Assembly: GCA_927911235.1 (NCBI GenBank)
Contig: CAKMOY010000198.1
Coordinates: 1-12,023, forward strand
Direction: 5' to 3'
Length of the DNA stretch: 12,023 nucleotides
From: an uncultured Moraxella sp.
Lineage (GTDB): Bacteria > Pseudomonadota > Gammaproteobacteria > Pseudomonadales > Moraxellaceae
Shown here: piece after piece, positions 7,042 to 12,023 of the stretch
Position numbering within the stretch: the first letter of the stretch is position 1
How the letters are laid out: every line of letters begins with the position of its first letter
The notes under the pieces: generated by a model
Databases searched by the model: none
Told to the model about the DNA's origin: nothing
The model's input: only the letters and a program-made list of their open reading frames with translations
Position numbers and translations under genes: made by a program

Positions 7042-8226
7042 TTAAAGTACCGAATTTACCAATGCCACCAAGCGTTCTGCGATATCAGTGGCTTCTTCAA
7101 CTGTCAAATTTAATGCTGGTAACAGACGAATGGCATTGCCCCCTGCCATGTTAATAAGAAGTTTGTGATTATCACGAGCTTTATCAACGAGCGTGGCAAA
7201 ATCAATATTGCGGTCGGTAGGCAATACCACGCCAATCATCATGCCAGCCCCACGCACGGTTACGCCATCTTTGGCAAGGTTTTGCTCAATGATGGTTTTG
7301 ATGATGTCGTGCGTTTTGATGACGTTTTTGGTCAAATTTTCATCAATGATGGTGTCAATCACTTCGCACACCACACGGCAAGCAAGCGGTGTTCCGCCAT
7401 AGGTTGAGCCATGCGAGCCGTAGCCAAAAATGTCGTTTGCTTTGCCTGTGGTCATACACGCCCCAACAGGAAAGCCATTGCCCAAGCCTTTTGCAGTGGT
7501 CAAAATATCAGGCTTAATGCTTGTGTGCTGATAGGCAAAATATTTGCCCGTGCGTCCGTTACCTGTTTGCACTTCGTCAAGTATCATCAGTAAATCATTG
7601 TCATCACAAACTTTACGCACTTGCGTTAAAAACTCAAAACCATTGTCCGCCGTGCGTACACCACTTTCGCCTTGAATTGGCTCAAGCATAACCGCACAAA
7701 TGTCGTCATTATCGCTAATTGCTTGTTCAATCGCATTTATATCGCCAAATGGCACACGCACAAATTCATCATCAAGGGTAAAAAAACCTGCACGAGCGGT
7801 CGGATTTGCCGTTGCTGATACGGTCAGTAGCGTGCGACCATGAAACGAGTTTTCCATGACAATCACTTTGGCTTGCTTTTGTCCACGTTTTGACGCATAC
7901 AGACGAGCCATTTTTAGCCCAGCTTCGTTGGCTTCTGCACCGCTATTGGCAAAAAATACTTTGTCCATACCTGCGACTTTGCACAGTTTTTCGCCAGCTT
8001 GCTCTTGCCAGTCAATACCGTAAAGGTTGCTTGTGTGTACAAGGGTTTGGGCTTGTTGTTGGATTGCTTTGCTAATGCGTGGGTGGCAATGCCCCAAGCC
8101 ACACACCGCAATGCCTGTGAGTGCGTCAAGGTAGGCTGTGCCATCATTGGTATAAAGGTACGAGCCTTGACCTTTGCTAAAGCTGATGGGTTGGCGTTTG
8201 TAGGTGGGGAGTAGGTGTGATATCAT
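7042..8226 (-). CDS. argD: Acetylornithine aminotransferase (class III, PLP dependent)
   Basis: This cytoplasmic enzyme of arginine biosynthesis transfers an amino group from glutamate to N-acetylglutamate semialdehyde, giving N-acetylornithine; many bacterial ArgD proteins also act as succinyldiaminopimelate aminotransferase. The 394-residue length is normal for the family. Class III motifs are in order: ITGIAVCGLGH-type N-terminal segment (near 37-46), NSGAEANE (94-101), SFHGRT (127-132), LDEVQTGNGRTG (216-227, D217 binds the pyridine nitrogen), TTAKGLGNGFP (K246 as the expected PLP lysine) and STYGGTPLAC (274-283). The start at 8226 has AAAGG about 7 bases upstream. The gene points the same way as creD, 108 bp apart, and is separated from fxsA by a strong terminator, so it should have its own promoter. 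Related aminotransferases (AstC, GabT) share these motifs, but overall sequence and size favour ArgD. Confidence 0.92.
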   Translation of the reverse strand: MISHLLPTYKRQPISFSKGQGSYLYTNDGTAYLDALTGIAVCGLGHCHPRISKAIQQQAQTLVHTSNLYGIDWQEQAGEKLCKVAGMDKVFFANSGAEANEAGLKMARLYASKRGQKQAKVIVMENSFHGRTLLTVSATANPTARAGFFTLDDEFVRVPFGDINAIEQAISDNDDICAVMLEPIQGESGVRTADNGFEFLTQVRKVCDDNDLLMILDEVQTGNGRTGKYFAYQHTSIKPDILTTAKGLGNGFPVGACMTTGKANDIFGYGSHGSTYGGTPLACRVVCEVIDTIIDENLTKNVIKTHDIIKTIIEQNLAKDGVTVRGAGMMIGVVLPTDRNIDFATLVDKARDNHKLLINMAGGNAIRLLPALNLTVEEATDIAERLVALVNSVL

Positions 8227-8260
8227 GGTGTGCCTTTTTGCTTGATAAAATGAATGGATA

Positions 8261-8289
8261 AAATAATCAATATATTAACAAATTGCCAA
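8261..8289 (-). promoter_or_regulatory. Candidate argD promoter
   Basis: On the minus strand TTGGCA (8289-8284) is followed after 17 bases by TTATTT (8266-8261), about 35 bases before the argD ATG. The -10 is a weak match. The -35 overlaps the T tract that ends the fxsA terminator, so the two signals would be packed tightly together. Confidence 0.3.
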
Positions 8290-8290
8290 A

Positions 8291-8325
8291 AAAAAGCCAA
8301 TTTTTGTGATAAAAATTGGCTTTTT
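8291..8325 (-). terminator. Strong intrinsic terminator after fxsA
   Basis: Perfect 15-base arms AAAAAGCCAATTTTT (8291-8305) and AAAAATTGGCTTTTT (8311-8325) enclose a 5-base loop, 22 bases after the fxsA stop. On the minus strand the stem runs into eight T. It ends fxsA transcription before argD. The plus-strand version has only five T. Confidence 0.85.
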
Positions 8326-8347
8326 AATGTAAAATTCTTTGATAAAA

Positions 8348-8971
8348 TCAATCATCATTGGCAGAATGACCGATGGTTTTGGTATTTTTAACCGTTTTGG
8401 CAGTACCATCCACTGTTGTGCCTTTATTGTTAAAACCGTTATTACCAAAGCCACCGTTACCAAAACCGCCAAACGGATTTTGCCCCCCAAAAGGGTTTTG
8501 ACCGCCCATTTTTCCCATCATTGACGGGTCAAAATTTGGCATACCGTTCATACCGCCCATGCCCCCCATTTTGCTTGCCATCATTTGCACAAGTTTTTCT
8601 GGGTTTTTGGTCGCATAATCTTTGGCAAAGTTTTTAAACTTGGTCTGCACCGCAGGCAACAGCACGACTAACGCCACGATATCACTCAAAATCCCCGGCA
8701 ATAATAACAACAAACCTGCAAACGCCATCGCCACCGCTTTGACAACGGTGTTTTCTTGCGGACGCATGGCAGGGTTTAACATGGCGGCTTGGGCTTGACC
8801 TGCTAAGGGTTTTAGGGTTGCCATGCCTTTTTTAATTAAGGCAGAGCCGATAAAAATCGCCACCACAAACCAACCAAACACCCACCAACCACTGACAAAT
8901 TGGGCGATTAAGTACCAAAGCAACATTTCAATGATAAACCAAACAATCGCAATGCCTAAGATATTTCCCAT
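8348..8971 (-). CDS. fxsA: FxsA family membrane protein with a Met/Gly/Asn-rich tail
   Basis: FxsA is a small inner-membrane protein; overexpression of E. coli FxsA relieves exclusion of phage T7 by the F plasmid, and its everyday role is unclear. The N-terminal ~115 residues fit the family: hydrophobic segments at about 3-21 and 27-46, the cytoplasmic stretch GSALIKKGMATLKPLAGQAQ (42-61), then VKAVAMAFAGLLLLLPGILSD (77-97) and LVVLLPAVQ. The remaining residues to 207 are a polar tail of low complexity, with MGGMGGMNGMP, GGQNPFGGQNPFGG and FGNGGFGNNGFNN (about 135-184). The gene is transcribed alone, divergent from ruvC, and ends at the terminator at 8291-8325. AAGG lies about 12 bases before the chosen ATG, slightly far. 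Confidence 0.87.
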   Translation of the reverse strand: MGNILGIAIVWFIIEMLLWYLIAQFVSGWWVFGWFVVAIFIGSALIKKGMATLKPLAGQAQAAMLNPAMRPQENTVVKAVAMAFAGLLLLLPGILSDIVALVVLLPAVQTKFKNFAKDYATKNPEKLVQMMASKMGGMGGMNGMPNFDPSMMGKMGGQNPFGGQNPFGGFGNGGFGNNGFNNKGTTVDGTAKTVKNTKTIGHSANDD

Positions 8972-9184
8972 ACACTAACAGCCTTTTTACAAAAAATTGA
9001 CGAAAAATTAAAACAGTATTTTAAAACATTCTTAGGTATAATGGGGCATTTTTTGCAAAAAAAATAGGAAAATTGACATTTTTTTGCAAATTTTTGCAAA
9101 ATGTTTGACAAAACATAAAAAAACGTTGAATGAATTTTAAAAATTTACAAAATGTTAAAACAAAAATTTAAAAAGTGATAAGTT
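8972..9184. promoter_or_regulatory. Divergent fxsA-ruvC control region with three TTTTTGCAAA repeats
   Basis: This 213-bp AT-rich gap has a perfect TATAAT at 9037-9042 in ruvC orientation, without a good -35. Downstream of it lie three copies of TTTTTGCAAA (9050-9059, 9081-9090, 9091-9100), each containing the palindrome TTTGCAAA. TTGACA hexamers at 9073-9078 and 9105-9110 could serve as alternative -35 boxes, but neither has a good -10. I could not identify a clear fxsA promoter. Confidence 0.45.
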
Positions 9185-9784
9185 ATGACGATTTTTATTG
9201 GCATTGACCCCGGTTCTCGTATGACAGGCTACGGTATTATCCGTGATGTGGGCGATAGGCTGGAGTTTTTGGATGCAGGCACGATTCACACGCAGTTGGA
9301 CACAGGCTCAGAAACCATGCCAGAGCGGTTAAAACGCATTTATTTTGGGGTCAATCGCATTGTGGAGCATTACCAAAAATACACCGATGAGCCGATAACC
9401 ACAGCGATTGAACAGGTTTTTATGGCAAGCAATCCAGATTCGGCGTTAAAACTGGGACAGGCTCGTGGGGCTGCGATTACCGCTTTGGTTGCCAAAGATT
9501 TGGAAGTGGCAGAATACACTGCTCGCCAAATCAAACAAGCGGTCTGTGGCTATGGGGCAGCCGACAAAGAGCAAGTGCAAGCGATGGTCATGCGTCTGTT
9601 AAATCTGACGATTCGCCCACAGGCGGATGCGGCGGACGGCTTGGCGTGTGCGATTTGTCATGCGTACCATCAACATAGTTTAGCCAAAATTATTGGTTCT
9701 GTGACTGGCAATCGCTTAAATCAACCGACACGCTCAAAGAAAAAAGGGCGTTGGCGATTAGATGAAACCGATTTTAAAAAATAA
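9185..9784 (+). CDS. ruvC: Holliday junction resolvase RuvC
   Basis: RuvC cuts Holliday junctions during homologous recombination and repair, as a dimer working with the RuvAB branch-migration motor. The catalytic acidic residues are all present: D8 in [13 protein letters not shown]76 in [10 protein letters not shown], and D148 and D151 in [29 protein letters not shown] (83-95) is also a family hallmark. At 199 residues it is about 26 longer than E. coli RuvC. The excess is a basic tail after residue ~165 ([13 protein letters not shown]), probably dispensable for catalysis. ruvA and ruvB are not adjacent, and the gene seems to stand alone, divergent from fxsA. The ribosome binding site is weak (AGTGATAAG before the ATG). 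Confidence 0.95.
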   Translation: MTIFIGIDPGSRMTGYGIIRDVGDRLEFLDAGTIHTQLDTGSETMPERLKRIYFGVNRIVEHYQKYTDEPITTAIEQVFMASNPDSALKLGQARGAAITALVAKDLEVAEYTARQIKQAVCGYGAADKEQVQAMVMRLLNLTIRPQADAADGLACAICHAYHQHSLAKIIGSVTGNRLNQPTRSKKKGRWRLDETDFKK

Positions 9785-9793
9785 GACAACACC

Positions 9794-9984
9794 ATGCAAA
9801 AACAAACCATGCACACGCCAATACAATCTTCACAACATTACAAAATTTTAGCCATACTTTTAACCTTATACTTTGCTCAAGGCTTGCCCGCAGGCTTTAT
9901 TACCCAAGCTTTAGCATGGTGTTGGGATTTTTAAGTTTAACAGCGATAATTTTTTGGCAAAAAACCAAAATGACAGAAAATTAA
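9794..9984 (+). pseudogene. Deletion scar of an AmpG-like MFS transporter gene
   Basis: The ATG at 9794 opens a frame encoding 46 residues that includes YKILAILLTLYFAQGLPAGF and ITQAL. These are the cytoplasmic start and first membrane segment of AmpG-type major facilitator transporters, which import muropeptides in cell-wall recycling. The frame then runs off into unrelated codons and stops at 9934. In another frame, from about 9916 to the TAA at 9984, the DNA reads MVLGFLSLTAIIFWQKTK then MTEN, which looks like the last membrane helix and tail of such a transporter. The simplest reading is one gene that lost its whole middle (more than 1 kb in a normal homologue). The remaining ends are out of frame, so there is no function. 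AmpG is my best family guess; related MFS carriers share this start. Confidence 0.75.
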
Positions 9985-10114
9985 TATCAATTTTTATAAA
10001 TAAATGAAAAAAAATATTGAAAAATAATAAAAAAATACAATATTATTACAACAAATAAATTTTAATTGATAATTTTTCTTGATTTAAATTTAATTAACAA
10101 ATGTAGGGGGAAAA
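9985..10114. promoter_or_regulatory. AT-rich leader and promoter region of chaA
   Basis: The best candidate is TTGAAA (10017-10022), an 18-base spacer and TATTAT (10041-10046), giving a leader of about 60 bases. A second, closer possibility is TTGATA (10066-10071) with TTTAAT (10089-10094). The ribosome binding site AGGGGG is strong, 6 bases before the ATG at 10115. Confidence 0.4.
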
Positions 10115-11218
10115 ATGTCAAAAGTTTTTTGGTTAGAACAACGTTTTAAAATCAATTTGCCAGCGTGGACAGTCATTGCCCCTGTGTTGGCATTTGTGCT
10201 GTTGGCGATACACCTTGTCGCCCACCCAACAGGGGCATTGGTGTACAGTCTGACGGCAGTCGGTTTGATTGGGGCGGTATTTTCGGCGGTACACCATGCC
10301 GAAGTCATCGCCCACAAAGTTGGCGAACCGTTTGGCACATTGGTGCTTGCAGTCGCCGTTACCATCATTGAAGTGGCGTTAATCGTGGTATTAATGAGTA
10401 GCAGTTCACCCGAAGACAGAGCGGTATTGGCAAGGGATACGGTGTATTCTGCGGTGATGATTGTGTGCAATGCGATTGTCGGTTTGTGTCTTTTGACAGG
10501 CGGTTTACGCAACTATATTCAAGGCTTTGAATTAGAAGGGGTCAAAAAAGCGGTCAGCGTGCTGTTAATCTTGGCATTGATGGTGTTTATGTTGCCAAAC
10601 TTTACCACATCGTTGAGCGGTGGCAGTATGCTCAACTCGCAACTTATCTTTTTGGCGGTGTGCTGTTTGGTGATGTATGGGGCGTTTTTGTTTACTCAAA
10701 CCATTCGCCATCGCAACTATTTTGTTACTGAGTTGGAAACCCAAAGCCATCACAGCGACAATATGCTAACCATTGCCTTAAGTGGCGGACTTTTGTTGGT
10801 CGGATTGGTAACGGTGGTTGGCTTGGCAAAAATGCTATCGCCGTTGATTGAAAGCACACTTGTGGCTATGGGTTTGCCAAAAGTGGTGCTAGGTATCATC
10901 ATTGCAGGCTTGGTACTGTTACCAGAATCCATCGCCGCCGTCAAAGCTGCCTACAACGACCAACTACAAAACAGCCTAAATTTGGCACTTGGCTCGGCAT
11001 TGGCAAGCATTTCTTTAACCATTCCAGTCATCGCCATCTATGGCGTGGTAACAGGCAATGAGCTGATTTTAGGCTTGTCGCCAAAAGATGACATGATGTT
11101 AATGGTAACGTTATTGCTACTGATGAACACGCTTAGTACAGGCAAAAGCACCTTTTTACAAGGCGTAATGCACCTTGTTATGTTTGCCACCTTTATCTTT
11201 TTTTCAATCGTGCCATAA
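10115..11218 (+). CDS. chaA: Ca2+/H+ antiporter of the ChaA (CaCA) family
   Basis: This inner-membrane exchanger of the Ca2+:cation antiporter superfamily has E. coli ChaA as its model, which exports Ca2+, Na+ and K+ against protons, chiefly at alkaline pH. The 367-residue length is typical. About eleven hydrophobic segments alternate with short loops. The two alpha-repeats that form the ion pathway are visible: HHAEVIAHKVGEPFGTLVLA with E86 shortly after (about 60-95), and LVLLPESIAAVKAAYNDQLQ followed by NSLNLALGSALASISLTIP (about 266-304), with E271. A short polar loop (ELETQSHHSD, 206-215) separates the halves. It is probably transcribed alone, with a strong AGGGGG ribosome binding site. 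I see no clear terminator after it. Ion preference cannot be read from sequence. Confidence 0.92.
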   Translation: MSKVFWLEQRFKINLPAWTVIAPVLAFVLLAIHLVAHPTGALVYSLTAVGLIGAVFSAVHHAEVIAHKVGEPFGTLVLAVAVTIIEVALIVVLMSSSSPEDRAVLARDTVYSAVMIVCNAIVGLCLLTGGLRNYIQGFELEGVKKAVSVLLILALMVFMLPNFTTSLSGGSMLNSQLIFLAVCCLVMYGAFLFTQTIRHRNYFVTELETQSHHSDNMLTIALSGGLLLVGLVTVVGLAKMLSPLIESTLVAMGLPKVVLGIIIAGLVLLPESIAAVKAAYNDQLQNSLNLALGSALASISLTIPVIAIYGVVTGNELILGLSPKDDMMLMVTLLLLMNTLSTGKSTFLQGVMHLVMFATFIFFSIVP

Positions 11219-11320
11219 AATTGCAAATAAATTTTAAAAAAAATATTGTAAAATAAAAGTTGCAAAAATTAACAGATTTTTACCAAACTAATCTAAATTA
11301 ACACCCAAAAATTTGTTAAT

Positions 11321-11332
11321 ATTTGTACAAAT
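11321..11332. repeat. 12-bp palindrome ATTTGTACAAAT upstream of the BON-LysM gene
   Basis: ATTTGTACAAAT is a perfect palindrome 25 bases before the TTGACA box of the next gene. It could be a regulator site. AT-rich DNA makes short palindromes common, so function is not shown. Confidence 0.35.
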
Positions 11333-11339
11333 AACAACC

Positions 11340-11385
11340 AATTTATAAAACTTGTTTTGACAAAGTTTTAAAAGTTTTATAAATT
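11340..11385 (+). promoter_or_regulatory. Promoter of the BON-LysM gene within a 14-bp inverted repeat
   Basis: TTGACA (11357-11362) with TAAATT (11380-11385) at 17 bases, or TATAAA (11378-11383) at 15 bases, lies about 40 bases before the ATG at 11424. The arms AATTTATAAAACTT (11340-11353) and AAGTTTTATAAATT (11372-11385) are perfect inverted repeats. The -35 box sits in the 18-base loop and the -10 in the right arm. This could be a repressor operator or a DNA structure affecting promoter opening. Confidence 0.5.
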
Positions 11386-11423
11386 ATCAAACACAACCAA
11401 AACACAAAATATGTGAGGAAATT

Positions 11424-11912
11424 ATGGGAATTTTTAGTTTTGCTAAAGACATCGGTGATAAAATCTTTAACCGTGATAAAAAAGAAGAAGCACCAGCATC
11501 AACGCCAGCCCCAACTGCACCTGTAGAGCCATCAGCTCAAGAAATCGCCAATCTATTATTGGCTCGTATCCAACAAAATGCCACCATTGAAAACCTAACG
11601 GTGAACTACAATGGCGATACTGATACCGTTGATATCTCTGGTACAGCCGCTAACCAAGCCGAGCGTGAAAAAGCGATTTTGGCAGCAGGTAACGTACAAC
11701 ACGTTTCAACGGTAGTAGACCATATCAGCGTAGTTGCCCCAGAGCCTGAATCTCGTATGTACACCGTTAAATCTGGTGATACTTTGTCAAAAATTTCTAA
11801 AGAAATGTATGGCGATGCCAACCAATACCAAAAAATCTTTGAAGCAAATCAACCATTGCTAAAAGATGTAAACAAAATTTATGTAGGTCAAGTATTGCGT
11901 ATTCCTGCATAA
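11424..11912 (+). CDS. kbp: BON and LysM domain protein (Kbp/YgaU type, K+-binding)
   Basis: The 162-residue protein has a BON domain (about 37-103, ARIQQNATIENLTVNYNGDT to VVDHISVV) and a C-terminal LysM domain (about 112-161, MYTVKSGDTLSKISKEMYG to YVGQVLRIPA). This matches E. coli Kbp (YgaU, 149 residues), a cytoplasmic protein that binds K+ and changes shape on binding. The N-terminus MGIFSFAKDIGDKIFNRDKK has no signal peptide, consistent with the cytoplasm. An Ala/Pro linker (23-36) is the main addition to length. GAGGAA 5 bases before the ATG is a strong ribosome binding site. Codons are regular and the promoter is well formed, so it may be well expressed. A role in peptidoglycan binding through LysM is possible but less likely without export. 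Confidence 0.9.
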   Translation: MGIFSFAKDIGDKIFNRDKKEEAPASTPAPTAPVEPSAQEIANLLLARIQQNATIENLTVNYNGDTDTVDISGTAANQAEREKAILAAGNVQHVSTVVDHISVVAPEPESRMYTVKSGDTLSKISKEMYGDANQYQKIFEANQPLLKDVNKIYVGQVLRIPA

Positions 11913-12023
11913 TGATGTTAAATTTTAACAATGTTGCACCATTAAACTTTAACTTTTTTAATTAAAACGTTTTGTTAAAAACATTGTTAAAAATTGTCAA
12001 TTCAAAAACGCATTTACCAAAAT
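11913..12023. other. AT-rich 3' flank of the BON-LysM gene with a spaced inverted repeat
   Basis: No gene begins here before the window ends. TTTTAACAATGTT (11923-11935) and AACATTGTTAAAA (11980-11992) form a perfect 13-bp inverted repeat with a 44-base interior. AAAACGTTTT (11965-11974) is a small palindrome inside it. None of these looks like a standard terminator. Confidence 0.35.

Noticed and set aside
10090..10512. 140-codon minus-strand ORF opposite chaA
   Set aside because: It is antisense to a clear membrane exchanger; the Thr/Ala/Asn-rich translation is the usual shadow of hydrophobic codons.
11219..11300. Possible terminator after chaA
   Set aside because: AT-rich with direct repeats of TTGCAAA-like words but no GC-containing stem followed by T.
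1..12023. CRISPR array, tRNA/rRNA, toxin-antitoxin pair, prophage or defence system
   Set aside because: I saw no regular repeat-spacer pattern, no tRNA-like cloverleaf and no matching protein families; apart from the dead IS copy the window is core genes.

Overview
The window looks like chromosomal DNA from a Moraxella-type gammaproteobacterium (family Moraxellaceae). The evidence is an AT-rich sequence with strongly AT-rich intergenic gaps, recognisable HrpA, CreD, ArgD, FxsA, RuvC, ChaA and Kbp proteins, and an IS1016-like (IS1595 family) transposase relic. Genus level is inference, because no rRNA or other marker gene is present. Most of the window is ordinary core genome. I see no CRISPR array, prophage, defence island or tRNA.

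Layout, left to right. Positions 1-506 hold a decayed IS1016-type insertion sequence on the minus strand, with several separate lesions. The DEAH-box RNA helicase gene hrpA follows on the plus strand (720-5007). It carries an in-frame REP-like palindromic insert near residue 501 and is split by a one-base shift at a T7 tract, so the last ~140 codons are out of frame. A bidirectional terminator (5024-5053) separates it from the minus-strand block argD, creD and a small unknown ORF. creD, read from its own likely promoter, ends at a TAA followed by 25 more sense codons in the same frame. fxsA, also on the minus strand, has its own strong terminator (8291-8325). fxsA and ruvC diverge from a 213-bp AT-rich gap containing three copies of TTTTTGCAAA.

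Downstream of ruvC lies a 190-bp scar of an AmpG-like MFS transporter gene. Only its first ~40 and last ~22 codons remain, now out of frame with each other. Next come chaA (Ca2+/H+ antiporter family) and a BON-LysM protein gene (kbp/ygaU type), whose promoter region lies in a 14-bp perfect inverted repeat.

The genes do not form one pathway: RNA helicase, arginine biosynthesis, inner-membrane proteins, Holliday junction resolution, cation exchange and a K+-binding-type protein sit side by side. The dominant theme is small-scale genome decay and remodelling: IS death, a transporter deletion scar, a homopolymer frameshift in hrpA, a probable new stop in creD, and a palindromic repeat absorbed into a protein. 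Three apparent indels fall in 7-base A/T runs, so homopolymer sequencing error must be excluded before the hrpA lesion is treated as biological. I did not find a convincing new multi-gene system.
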